Shown in pieces: positions 10,741-21,888 of a stretch of 64,000 nt of DNA. The position numbers and the translations under genes were made by a program. The DNA is from Avena insularis (lineage: Eukaryota > Streptophyta > Magnoliopsida > Poales > Poaceae). How positions within the stretch are numbered: the stretch's first letter is position 1; each line of letters opens with the position of its first letter. Below the pieces are notes generated by a model. The model worked only from the letters and a program-made list of their open reading frames with translations. It was not told where the DNA came from and made no database searches. The stretch lies in NCBI GenBank assembly GCA_023614405.1, contig CM042685.1:238493661-238557660 (forward strand), written 5' to 3'.

Positions 10741-11529
10741 ATGGACATGAAGTACATCAAGTTTTACCAACTTGGGAATGGAGGAGACCTTATCTTTGAG
10801 AGGGATCTGGATCAGCTTTCGGAACTTCTGGAGCGTCCGCATCCCGAAGTTCTTGAGCTCAGCTCAATGATCAAGGAGGAGAAGATCTGCAGGCTAATTG
10901 TTGCAAGTCTCCGAGGAAAGATTGAACCTCCCATCTGCGGAGGGAATTCAGTTTACCTTGAGGGAAAACAATCGCTCGATGGACTTGCGAGCAATGCAGA
11001 AGCTCTTTCCGTCGTCAGGGGGCAGAGCATCAATCAGATCAAGGGTACTCGCTTTGAGTTTTTCCCAAGGCGTGATGCAAATGGACAACCACTGGAAGCC
11101 CCATACCACCCCGAGCTGAAGACTCAATTGGACCACCTTAGCTTCATGATGTATGATCGTCAGCAGGAATTGGACAACTGCCGTGACTATTGCAACCACA
11201 AGTCTGCCATCATCAAGACGAAGGACCAGACCATCGCCATGCTAGCAAAGGATCGCAAGTCTCGTCGTCGTCAACTTGACAAAAAGGAGCGCATTATTGC
11301 CCGTCTTCGCCACCGCATCTCATCTCTGGAAGAGACCATCCACGAGAGAGACATGCAGTTAGAGGAAAGGGAGAATGCTGGAGAGGATCTTCGTGGAGAC
11401 CCTTACTCCTACCTCAGCGATGACGATGATTTTCTGGAGGATCAGGCCATGGACTTCTTCACCGATGAGGATGATTTCGCCTTCATCGATGATGCTGAAG
11501 ATGATGAAGCCACAGACTCCGAGGAGTAG
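10741..11529 (+). CDS. Extra Gypsy ORF upstream of gag: acidic coiled-coil protein, 262 aa
   Basis: An uninterrupted ORF from ATG (10741) to TAG, between the primer site and gag, in an element whose other genes are broken. I do not recognise a domain. Residues 1-60 look globular (start MDMKYIKFYQLGNGG). About residues 125-210 are heptad-like and highly charged (LDKKERIIARLRHRISSLEE), probably a coiled coil with a basic patch. The last 40 residues are very acidic (runs of Asp/Glu, ending ATDSEE). It shows no zinc knuckle, protease or envelope-like membrane segments. It may be an accessory protein or an N-terminal gag module encoded separately. The true gag starts about 230 bp downstream. Being intact suggests recent insertion or selection on the parent family. 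Confidence 0.65.
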   Translation: MDMKYIKFYQLGNGGDLIFERDLDQLSELLERPHPEVLELSSMIKEEKICRLIVASLRGKIEPPICGGNSVYLEGKQSLDGLASNAEALSVVRGQSINQIKGTRFEFFPRRDANGQPLEAPYHPELKTQLDHLSFMMYDRQQELDNCRDYCNHKSAIIKTKDQTIAMLAKDRKSRRRQLDKKERIIARLRHRISSLEETIHERDMQLEERENAGEDLRGDPYSYLSDDDDFLEDQAMDFFTDEDDFAFIDDAEDDEATDSEE

Positions 11530-11761
11530 TAGCACTGAGCACTAGCGTAGTGAGTAGTAGTCGGTCCCACTGTATCGTAGTTTCTAGAATGGTTCTTAAA
11601 ACCATCTGTTTTTCCTTGTTATGATGTGTGTTGTACTGTGTGCTATGAATGAATGAAAAAGCAAGTTGCTAGAAAAATCTGAGTCAAACCTTTAAAAACT
11701 TTTCAAAAACCCAAAACCTTAGAAATTTCCCTCTTTTCTCATGATCTATATCAATCTTCAG

Positions 11762-13341
11762 ATGCCACGTGGAGGAAGTGGTTCAGCCTCGACCGATGTT
11801 GCAGATCCCGCAAATGTTGACTTCGACCGCCAAGCTGAAAGAGCAAAACGTCAAGCCAACCTAGCCACTGCAATGAATAGCCCAGCTAGCCCACAATAAC
11901 CAAGGCCATGGAAATCAGGACAACCACGGATCTAAGCTCAAGAATTTCGAATACCAACCCACCCGCTTTCACCAAGTCGGAAGAACCCTAGATGCCATGA
12001 TTGGTCGCAAACCATGGAAAACAACTTAGAAGTAGCAGGATTCAAGCCAACGAGAAAGTCCTGTCGCCACCCATTATCTAGCCGAGATGCTGGTCATGGT
12101 GGAACAGTGTTCGTGCCATGACCGAAGGCCAGATGATGACCTAGGAGGAATTCAAGGTCAAGTTTAGCAGAACCCATGTGCCACCAGGTTTGATCAAGAG
12201 AATGAGAGACGAGTTCAGAGAGTTGAAGCAAGGAAGGATGACTGTAGTGGAATACCGTGACAAATTTTTGTCATTAGCTAGGTATGCCTCGGACGAGATA
12301 GACACCGAAGCCAAGAAGAAAGAAAGATTCCTGAATGGTCTGCATGACGAGATGCAGACAGTGTTAGTCAATATCCCCTTTGTTGATATTGAAGCCCTTG
12401 TCGATTCAGCCATCCAGATGGAAGGAAAGATCAACCAGGCCAATCAGAACCGCAAGCGTCGTATGATGCATCAACCAGGAACCCATCAGACCCCAAAGTA
12501 TCGCCCCAACCCATCTCCAGGATTTGCCCCAAGAACCAACAGACCCCCTATGACCTGTCCGACCTATCCCAACCATGGAAACCCTAGACCCGGAGGAAAT
12601 CACAACAACCCCGGCAACTCTAGCAATTTCAACCGTGCCCCACCCAAGTTCAACACCAACAATGCTACCGCCAACCCCAACACTGCCCCGAGGACTGGAA
12701 GCAATGCTGTGCCTGTCGCAGCCAAGGACAAGTCACAAGTGACCTGTTATGACTGTGGAAATAAAGGCCACTATTCCAACGAGTGCCCCAACAAGAAGAA
12801 TGCTACAGCCCCCAACGCCAATGTCCCAGCTCAGCAGCAGCGTCGTGTCCAACCAGGAAGAAGATTTGCCCCGGGGAATTCACTCAACCGCAATGGCCAT
12901 CTTTTTCTCATGCATGCTGAAGAAGCTCAGGAAGCACCAGACATCGTGCTGGGTATGTTTTCTGTTAATTCAGTACTTGCAAGAGTGTTGTTTGATTCTG
13001 GTGCATCACATTCATTTGTCACCGAAGAATTTGCCTGCACTAGTAAAATCCAACCAACCAAATTGAAGCATGTGATGATTGTACAAATTCCCGGATCAAC
13101 CACCAAGGCTAGGCAAATTTGCAAGGCCGTCCCTATCCGAATCCATGGCATAGATTTTTATGCTAACCTAATAGTACTCGGAACTAAAGGTTTGGAAGTA
13201 GTACTAGGAATGGATTGGATGTCCAAACATAAAGGATTGATTGATCGCCAAGAAAGCCATCACCATGACCAGACCACCGAATATCGATCGAGCATATATC
13301 CGAAACCTTACCTCGCCAATTCAAGTGTAACAAGAGTATAG
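11762..13341 (+). pseudogene. Gypsy gag and protease, broken
   Basis: A likely gag start is ATG at 11762 (MPRGGSGSASTDVADPANVD), stopped by TAA after about 45 codons. From 12178 one frame runs for 387 codons. It holds the gag core (FRELKQGRMTVVEYRDKFLS), a Pro/Asn-rich linker, the CCHC zinc knuckle CYDCGNKGHYSNEC and the aspartic protease with LFDSGASHSFV and LGMDWMSKHKG. The frame ends at 13341 before the RT. The stretch 11890-12177 between the two parts is shifted and has lost sequence. In this family gag packages RNA and the protease cuts the polyprotein. Confidence 0.85.
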
Positions 13342-13449
13342 CCCAACCTACCATTGACCAAGTTCGGATAGTCTGAATACCCGATGTATTTCAGATGTTT
13401 TGCCGGTATGCCCCAAATCGGGATATCGAGTTTATCATCGAACTAATCA

Positions 13450-15038
13450 AACAGGACCCATAGCGTAGACCCTATAGTATGAACCCGTCGAACTAGAAGA
13501 ATCAAGAAGCAACTGGATTCCATGTTGGAAATCGGATTGATTCAACCAAGTGCCACCATGGAGATCACCGTCTGCTTTGTGGACAAGAAGGATGGAGGTA
13601 ACCGTTTGTGTACGGATTAACGGAAGTTGAATGATGTCACCATCAAGAACAAGTACCCCTTGCCTAAGATAGAAGATTTGTTTGATCAGTTGACCGGTGC
13701 CCAAGTGTTTTCTAAGATTGATCTTAGGACTAGCTATCATCAACTCAAAATTCGTGTAGAGGATATCCCAAAGACTGCCTTTACCACCAGATATGGATTG
13801 TATGAGTATACAGTCATGTCTTTTGGATTAACCAATGCCCCCGCTTATTTCATGAACCTCATGAATAAGATTTTTATGGACTTCCTGGATAAGTCTGTCG
13901 TTGTTTTCATCGATGACATTTTGATTTATTCCAAATCAGAAGAAGAACATGAGCTACACCTAAGGACATTCTTGGAACCCTTAGAGAGCATCAGCTGTAT
14001 GCAAAGTTTAGCAAATGTGAATTCTGGTTACAGGAAGTAGGATTCCTCGGTCACATTGTATCAGCCGGAGGAATTGCCGTTGACCCTGTCAAAGTGAAAG
14101 ATGTAGAAGATTTGCAAGCCCCAACCACTCAAACCCAAGTTCGTGCTTTTCTCGGATTGGCGGGATATTACCGCAAATTCGTAGAAGGATTCTCTAGTAT
14201 CGCCCAACCCATGACCCAATTGCTGAAGAAGGACAAGAAGTTTGAATGGACCGACAAATGTGAAGCGAGTTTTCAAGAACTCAAAAGGAGATTGATTTCA
14301 GCCCCAATCTTGATCATGCCGGATATCACGAAGCCCTTCGATGTGTATTGTGACGCATCCAAGATTGGTCTCGGATGTGTGCTAATGCAAGAAGGCAAAG
14401 TTATATCTTATCTATCGCGACAATTGAAGCAACACGAGCAAAACTATCCAACCCATGACCTCGAACTCGCAACCGTAGTTCTAGCCCTAAAGACATGGAG
14501 ACATTACCTGATGGGAAACCGTTGTGAGATTTATTCGGATCACAAGAGCCTAAAGTATATATTCACTCAGAAGGAGCTGAATATGAGGCAGAGAAGATGG
14601 ATTGAGCTAATCAAGGATTACGACCTGGACATTCACTATCACCCTGGTAAAGCCAACGTGGTAGCCGATGCCCTTAGCAGATTACCGTGCCGCTTGAACT
14701 CCATGATTTTGAAGGAGCAACCAAGTTTGCACAAAGAGATGGAAGATTTTCGAATAGAATTAGTAAGTGAAGGATTTTTGGCTAGCATAGAACTTCAGCC
14801 CACTTTGATCAGTCAGATTAAAGAGGCGCAGAAAGGAAATGCCAGTATCGACGGAATCAAGCGTCGTATCGGTACAGGCAAAGTACCCGGATTCACCGAG
14901 GACGAAGAAGGAGTTTTGTGGTACAAAGGACGCCTTTGTGTACCATCAGATTCTGAGTTAAAAGAAGTTATCTTGAAGGAGGCTCATGATACTCTTTATT
15001 CTATCCATCCGGAGGAACTAAGATGTATCAAGATTTGA
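13450..15038 (+). pseudogene. Gypsy reverse transcriptase and RNase H, broken
   Basis: RT motifs appear in order: KKDGGNRLCTD followed by an in-frame TAA (13618-13620) where a Tyr codon is usual, then [50 protein letters not shown] and the active site FIDD (13906-13917). The frame stops at 14038-14040. The thumb and RNase H follow in another frame (14094-15038): [63 protein letters not shown] and VADALSR. At least one nonsense mutation and two frameshifts are needed to explain it. The motif set is clearly Ty3/Gypsy. Confidence 0.9.
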
Positions 15039-16235
15039 AAGAGCAATTTTGGTGGCATAAGATGAAGAGAGAAATCGGAAGCTATATCGCCAAGTGTGAT
15101 ATATGTCACGAGTCAAGGCGGACATCAAAGACCATTGGATTGTTACAACCTTTGCAAATTCGAATGGAAATGGGATTCAGAGGAATGGACTTTATCAACT
15201 GGACTACCTACTTCTAGTAGGGGAAATGACTCTATTTGGGTCATAGTGGACAGATTGTCCAAAGTCGCCCATTTCTTGCCCGTCAAAACCACCTATCAGA
15301 GTTCGAAGCTAGCGGAGTTGTACATCGCTAGAATCGTTAGTTTGCATGGAGTCCCCAAGAACATAGTATCGGATCGAGGAACTCAGTTTACCTCGAGATT
15401 CTGGAAGAAAGTCCAAGAAGGTTTAGGAACCCGCCTAGATTTCAAGTTCGCGTATCACCCTCGACCGATGGACAAACGGAGCGAGTAAACCAAATACTCA
15501 AGATATGCCGAGAGCATGTGTGTTAGAATATGGATCCAAATGGGAAGACTGCCGCTGCTTGCAGAATTTTCATACAACAATAGTTACCAAGCCAGTTTGC
15601 AAATGGCCCCATTTGAATTCATGTACGGAAGAAAGTGCCGCACCCCTTTGAACTAGTCGGAAGTAGGAGAGAGTCAAATTTTCGGACCCGACATCCTACG
15701 AGAAGCAGAAGATATGGTTCACAAGATTCGTGAGCACCTTAAGACAGCCCAATCCCGACAGAAGAGTTACGCCGACAAGAGACGTCGAGACCTCGCCTTC
15801 AACATAGGAGATTTTGTTTATCTGAAAGTGTCGCCATTGAAGGGAATGCAGCGTTTTCAACTCAAGGGAAAGTTATCCCCCAGATATATCGGACCTTTCA
15901 AAATTCTAAACCGTCGAGGAGAAGTATCGTATCAACTGGAGCTACCTGAGGAGATGTCAGCTGTGCACAATGTGTTCCATATCTCGTTACTTCGCAAGTG
16001 TCTCGAAGTCCCCGAGAAGACCGAAGTGTTCAAGAATATCGATCACCGGACCATAGAGATCAACGATGACCTAACCTATCCCGAAGTACCCATCCGTATA
16101 TTGGAAGAAGCCTTTCGAACTACCAGAACCCGAAGCATCAAGTTTCTCAAGATTTAGTAGAGCAACCACACAGAAGAGGAAGCTACCTGCGAAGATCATA
16201 TCAGGACGGAGTTTCCCGATCTCTTCAAATCCTAG
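15023..16235 (+). pseudogene. Gypsy integrase with chromodomain-like C-terminus, broken
   Basis: The zinc-binding part (CDICHESRRTSK) is at 15023-15217. The core follows in a shifted frame at 15096-15488, with IWVIVDRLSKVAHFLPVK, VSLHGVPKNIVSDRGTQF and FKFAYHP. The part 15489-15713 is frame-shifted. The C-terminal domain is at 15714-16157, with the GPF motif (YIGPFKILNRRGEVSYQLEL) and VHNVFHISLLRKC. After two adjacent stops the same frame continues SNHTEEEATCEDHIR..FPDLF to TAG at 16235, the end of a chromodomain. This places the element with the Tekay/Del chromoviruses, whose chromodomain directs insertion into heterochromatin. Confidence 0.85.
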
Positions 16236-16280
16236 GTAATCTTTTCGTCCTTTTTCAAATCTCGGGACGAGATTTTGTTT

Positions 16281-16294
16281 AAGGGGGGAAGGTT
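16281..16294 (+). other. Gypsy polypurine tract
   Basis: AAGGGGGGAAGGTT directly before the 3' LTR start, the plus-strand priming site. Confidence 0.7.
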
Positions 16295-19200
16295 TGTAAA
16301 ATCCCAAAAATACCAAACTTAGATCATCTAACACTAATCATCAAGATTAGGGTTAACAAAAACTTTTCTAAATAAACTCATGAATGCATGTATATGTGTA
16401 TGCATGGATTTTGAATTTTTTTAAAAACCACCTTGTTTGTGTGATCCATTGCTTGTAAAATGTTTCTTAGGTGAAATGAACATCATCTAAAACATTTCCC
16501 ACACTTTTCCTAAAGACAAGTAAATCAAAACAAATATATTAAGTGAATGGTCATTTTGACCAATTTAACTCCCATGCCTACTATGGCTGTCTCAAACTTT
16601 CAAAACCTAACAGAAACTTTTCTGGATCTTTGCACCCCTTGAATGTACTCATAACAAAGTATCAAGGCCCACTTTGTGATCATCCAGAAACTTTTAAATG
16701 CATAGTTTAAATGACAATTCAAAATTGAATCTTCTTCATATGGGAAGATCCCACTTTTTCAAAACCCACTCAAATAAGCTCAACTTTCAAAACCCAAGCA
16801 TCTGCAGACTCACCAGCACCAATCTAGCAAACCCACCAAAATTCATTTCAAAATTCAAAACTTGTTTTCATGCGGCCATTTCATCAAACATGTAGCAGAC
16901 ACAAATCAAACAAAACAACAAACACTATAGTGTGCAGTGATTCTTGCCTAACTTGTTCCCTAGTTTGCTCACACACAACTCAGTAGATCATCTAGAAAGA
17001 TTAGCCCAACACTAGCACCCCTGTGAGCTTGCCATTGTCATTAATGGTGAACAGCCGAGCACCCCAATGTCACCCCATTGTGGACAGCAGGCTAGAGGAA
17101 GAACTAGCCGTGCCAACCTTGTGCGGGAGGCACCACCGCCCACCGCCACTCTCCCCCAGCCATGGCGTTGTCAAGCCTCGGACCACGCGCACAAGCAGCG
17201 CCAGACCATGCCGAAGCGCCAGAGCGCCACCTCGACCAGCGTCCACAGCGCGCCGCCCTCACCGCGTGCACACACGATCACCACCGACCCAGACACCGCC
17301 AGACATCCCGTTTGCCGCCCGTGCCATACAGCCCACCGCCGTCAAGACGCGCCGCCGCGCAGAGCACCGGTCGTTCCAGACCAAACCACACCGCCCCATG
17401 CCTCGCGACCATGTCGTTGAGCATCGTCAGGAGACACTGCACCGCCCCTACCCTTGCCCATGCCATTAGCCTCCTGTAACGTCGCCCCCGACGAGCTCAC
17501 CGTGTGCCCCGACGGTCCCCTCGCTCGACTATAAATAGAGGCCACCCCCGCATGATTTCTTCACACCATCTCACTCCCCTCTCCTCACTGACCGTGCCAC
17601 ACCGTTCTCAGAGCAAGGCGAGCACCACCTCACCGGAATTTCACCGGAGCCCGCCTCACGGAGAAGGGAGCCAGCGATTAAGCCGCCCAGAGAAGCCACC
17701 GGTACCAGGAGGTTCGGCTGTCGACTTCGTCGTTCGCCCGCCTCGCCGACCCTCGCCACCCGTGAGCCCCCAGCACCCCCATCGGCGCTAGGTTTCGTTC
17801 TCGCCGGAGATGTCTCACGTCGACGATGACCCCCAGCCGTTGGATTAGAACTAGATCGAACGATCCACGTTGCCCCATACCGCTTCGCCCAGCCCCGTGT
17901 CACTGACGAGTGGGGACACCCACTTAAGCAGCCCGCGGGAGCACTGCGCTTAGCAGGCCGGCCCGTTAGAATTTCCCGCGTAGCCCAGCAATTCAAATTA
18001 AACCTTTTCTTTTTAAATTCAAACACACTTCTGTACCCAACTTCAAAAATCAACCCAGATCGATTCAGTGCACCAAATTGAATGAAACCAATTTTGTTGG
18101 AAAGGTCTATGAATGCTTAATCCAAGCCCGTTGGATTCAAGTCATTTGGATCTGTAGATCACCCATAGTAAAAATAACAAGGCAGAAGCTTTTCTGCATT
18201 CAAACATTTTTCAAATTTAAACCATAAAAGATTTTGAGTTGTTTCCAACTCTCAAAAATCACATTTAACCATACCTTTCAGAATATATAAAAATATATAG
18301 GTTTACTTGCAGAAATAATGTTCAAGTAATAAAAGAATGCTTCATAAGCATTTCTAGCCACTTTAATTAATTAAAATAAAAGGGTAAAACCTTATTAAAT
18401 TGTGAAACCACTTTAAATCACATTATCATGGACTACAATATGTGGTGATGACATGTGTCAACATGATCCCATATTTGGTTTGGAGAATATTAAATCTTAA
18501 GTAGTTTTTCAATGAGTAGAAATTACTTTTCTAAAAATAAAAAGATTTAAACCAAGCTTTAACCTTGTAATGTTAGAGATGATGCTAGATCATCTATAGG
18601 ACCCTTGTGTGTGATGATTGCAAGTAGTTAAGTATTGTTTGGTGATTGTGTACCTCGTATTTATTCATAGACGCTAGTACCAACCAAGGATACGAGGAGG
18701 AAGGAGGATACTACGAAGAAGAAGCCGAGGAGAACTTCAACCAATGCTCTGCACAAGGCAAGCTAGTAACTATGCAAGCTTATATTGACACTGATGCAAG
18801 CCTAATACTACTAGTGAATGTGCAAGCTAACCCTTGCCAGATACCCTACTGATGCCACAAACCCATACTTGTGATATGACTACTATATGCCTTAAGCATA
18901 TGTGATTATACTCACTTGATAAACCAATCCTAGTTTTATGTGCAAGCTTCTTAATTTATTTCTTTATCAAAGCTTACTTAGAGTCTACCTAAGAGTTTGG
19001 TAGATACCAGACAGTTGTGCTGAAGGTTGCATAAAGAGCATAAAATTTGGCCTAAGCTAGAAACCTTGACATCAGCCTAAGATATAAGGTTGGACTTAGT
19101 GAAACTCCACGAGTTACCACCCCTCATTAGAACTACCCCCACCTGTAGATGCTAGTGCTAAGCATAAAACTTGATCAACTTTTAGATGGGAATACTTGGT

Positions 19201-19554
19201 GGAAAAATGGTTATGAAAACCTTGGAATGATGGATCATTCTATTGAAATGTTTTGGACATGTGTTTCCAAACACTTGATGATTTTGGTGATGAAAATGTT
19301 GAGGCATGAGCCTTAGCCCTTTATAAAACTGATGGTTGTCTGGATGCGATACCATTCCAATTGTAGCGTACAACCATAATACCTGAATATTGGGTAGTGC
19401 TTGACTGGAAACTTATATTCCTTAGTATTAGTTCCCTCACGGCCAAGCTCTGAGCTGAGGCTACCTTGTGAAGATTGTCCACCTGTGCAGTACCCAAGAT
19501 GACAGTGGTCATGGTTGGGAGGCCAAACTCACAGAAGAGGTGCTTATACTAGGG
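16295..19554 (+). repeat. Gypsy 3' LTR, truncated
   Basis: Starts TGTAAAATCCC and follows the 5' LTR closely (about 2% differences over the first 400 bp by eye). Small deletions occur in the GC-rich part (about 17110-17330). It stops at GGG 19552-19554; the last 725 bp of the LTR are missing and the sequence changes to the duplicated flank. Confidence 0.9.
17530..17537 (+). promoter_or_regulatory. TATA box of the Gypsy 3' LTR
   Basis: TATAAATA, same context as at 7755-7762. Transcription from here would run into the duplicated flank and Copia copy. Confidence 0.55.
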
Positions 19555-21775
19555 TCGGCGAACGATATCTATAAATATGGACTAGGGTTCCAGAGTTCAT
19601 AGAGAAAAGGAGAAGAAAGTGCGGGGAGAGCAAGGCGGAGGGAGCGGATTTGCTAGGCTAAGAAGGTGAGAATACAAAAAATGGCTAATTGTGGAAAATG
19701 TAAGAGAGGGAGGGGGCGATGGTGGTACGGGTTTGCCTATCCTGAGCCGAGGAGTGAGGCATATAGGCTGCGAACGAGGCAGGTCTGCTATGTTGACCAA
19801 CATGAATCTTAAAAAATTAAACGACAGCGATGGTGTCGGGGCCGAACATAGGTGTGGGATTGCATTTCCAATCGATCGTGTGACATTGCCAATGGTAAAG
19901 ACGAGAGAAGAGTGTTAACTTTACAAGATCATCTAGGCTAGAGAAATCACAGTAGTGCCTTTGGTTTCGATCTAGTGCTTAGAGAGAGAAAGAGGACAAA
20001 GGTATCGGAGAGGGAGAGGGCGTATACCTGTGCATTGGCCCGATGAGTTCGAGCGAGAGGCCATGCCAGAGTTGGTGGCCATGGGGAAAGGGCGATGACG
20101 TGGGTGTGCGGTGGTGGCGGTGCTTCCCGTCGGCTCGCGCTAACCCTAGATCGGTAGGGATATCGGTGGGGCATACGGCATATCGACGAACCTCGTATCA
20201 TGTCCTGCTGGACCCCACCCTTTATATATAGCGCGGCGACAGGGGCCCACCAACCATATTGCGGTTGGGCGCCCCCCGATCAGGCGCGAGGCAAGGGGTG
20301 ATCAGGCCATTGGGCCCTGATCGATTGATACCAATCTAACATTCTCCCCCTTGATCTCAACTTTACTTTTAACTTTATACTTTTACTTTAGTCGTTTCAT
20401 CACAGATCAGTACATAGATCATGTTTCATCGTTACAGCTCAATTGTCGATATAATCAGACAGCCACTACATACTTTTCTATTTTGAAACAAATCATGTTA
20501 CTTTTGGACCTCTATAGTCTAAGAACCATAGGCTTTCCCTTAATCCCATGCCGGTTAAGTGTTCCTTGAACACATTGGGAGGTAAGCCTACGTTAGCGGA
20601 TCCCCAAGCATATCCTTTTTGTCCTTATATGCTCAAGTCTTATAGTTTGATCCTAGACTTTATCTTTCACAACATAATACTTTAGTTCTATTGACTTTGT
20701 AGTATTACTCGACTTGTTGTTGTGAGCATAGAATACTGCGGGCTCATTGTCACAGTACATCTTTAGTGGCCTGCTAATGCAGTCTACCACCCTCAAGTCG
20801 GGTAAATTTTCTTTAGCCATAACGCCTGCCCCATGGCCTCATAACATGCTATAAATTCTGTATACATCGTAGATGATGCAACTATTTACTGTTTGGCGCT
20901 TCTCCATGAAAAAGCACCTCCTGCGAGAGTAAAGACATATCCTGTCGTGGACTTTCTATCATCTCTATCTCTCGCAAAATCTGCATCTGAATACCCTCTT
21001 ATTTCTAGGCAATCAGATCTTTTATATGTTAGCATGAAGCCTTTTTTGCTTGCACATAACGCAAAGCTTTCTTTATCATTTCCCGGTGTTCCATGCCTGG
21101 ATTATCCTGATATCTACCGAGTATCCCGGTGATAAAAACTAAGTCAGGGCAAGTGCACACTTATGCATACTGTAAGCTTCCAACGACCGAAGCATATGGT
21201 ACTGCTTTCATTTGATCGATCTTATATTGGTTCTTTGGACATTGAAATTTTCCAAAACGGTCGCCCTTGACTATGGGAGCAGGTGTGGAATTACTCGCAT
21301 GCATATTGTATTTATTTAGAATCTTTTCACAATATGCCTTTTGCGATAGTCCTAACACTCCATTATTTCTATCTCGGTGAATTTCTATGCCCAAAACATA
21401 AGAAGCTTCACCAAGATCTTTCATATCAAAATTTGAGGACAAGAACCTCTTTGTTTCTAGTAGTAGAGTGACATCGCTGCTAGAAAGCAATATATTATCC
21501 ACATATAGAATTATAAAAATATATTTTGCACTTTTAAACTTTGCATAAATGCAGTTGTCCTCAACATTCTCTTTAAATCCAAATCTTTTGATTATATCAT
21601 TGAACTTTAAATACCACTGTCTAGAGGCTTGCTTTAACCCATAAATGGATTTCTTTAAACGGCATCCCATGTGTTCCTTCTCCTCCATGAAAAAACCCTT
21701 GGGTTGTTTCATGTAAACATTCTCTTCTAAATCTCCATTTAGAAATGTCGTCTTTATATCCATTTGATGCAACTC
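19552..21775. repeat. Duplicated block, copy 2
   Basis: Second copy of 2410-4618: flank 19552-19912 (with small insertions relative to copy 1), LTR 19913-20341 and the Copia 3' coding part. At its right end the sequence runs straight on through AACTC-TAAATC, the unoccupied Gypsy target. Confidence 0.9.
19913..20341 (-). repeat. Copia 3' LTR (429 bp), copy 2
   Basis: TGTTAAC...CTAACA, preceded by AAGAG. The polypurine tract lies next to it on the minus strand (AAGGGGGAGAAT, 20342-20353). Confidence 0.9.
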
Positions 21776-21838
21776 TAAATCAAAATGCGCAACTAGTGCC
21801 ATTATGATTCTGAAGGAAGACCGGAGAATTTTTTTCAT
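20650..21838 (-). pseudogene. Copia RT and RNase H, copy 2, broken
   Basis: The RT is on the minus strand at 21838-21161 (225 codons): LELHQMDIKTTFLNGDLEEN, KKSIYGLKQASRQWY, then YVDN at 21494-21505 where the family has Y-x-D-D, and DLGEASYVLGIEIHRDR. The RNase H part (about 20870-20650) is shifted but readable, with the same residues as copy 1 (CDNEPAVFYAHN). The Asp-to-Asn change hits a metal-binding residue and should inactivate the polymerase. Confidence 0.88.
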
Positions 21839-21888
21839 TGTAATCTACCCCTTCTCTTTGCGTAAAGCCTTTTGCTACAAGTCTTGCT

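Larger units (their letters stand above)
4619..19554 (+). mobile_element. Tekay/Del-like Gypsy retrotransposon (chromovirus type), 3' LTR truncated
   Basis: A 5' LTR (4619-10515, including a foreign solo LTR), primer site, an extra ORF, gag, protease, RT, RNase H, integrase with chromodomain-like tail, polypurine tract and a truncated 3' LTR (16295-19554) occur in the standard Gypsy order. The insertion point is certain: the uninterrupted Copia copy reads AACTC-TAAATC at 21771-21781, while here AACTC is followed by TGTAACATTCC. The right target duplication is lost because the 3' LTR ends early at a GGG junction; it lacks the counterpart of 9791-10515. Several coding frames are broken, so it is non-autonomous now. 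Confidence 0.9.
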
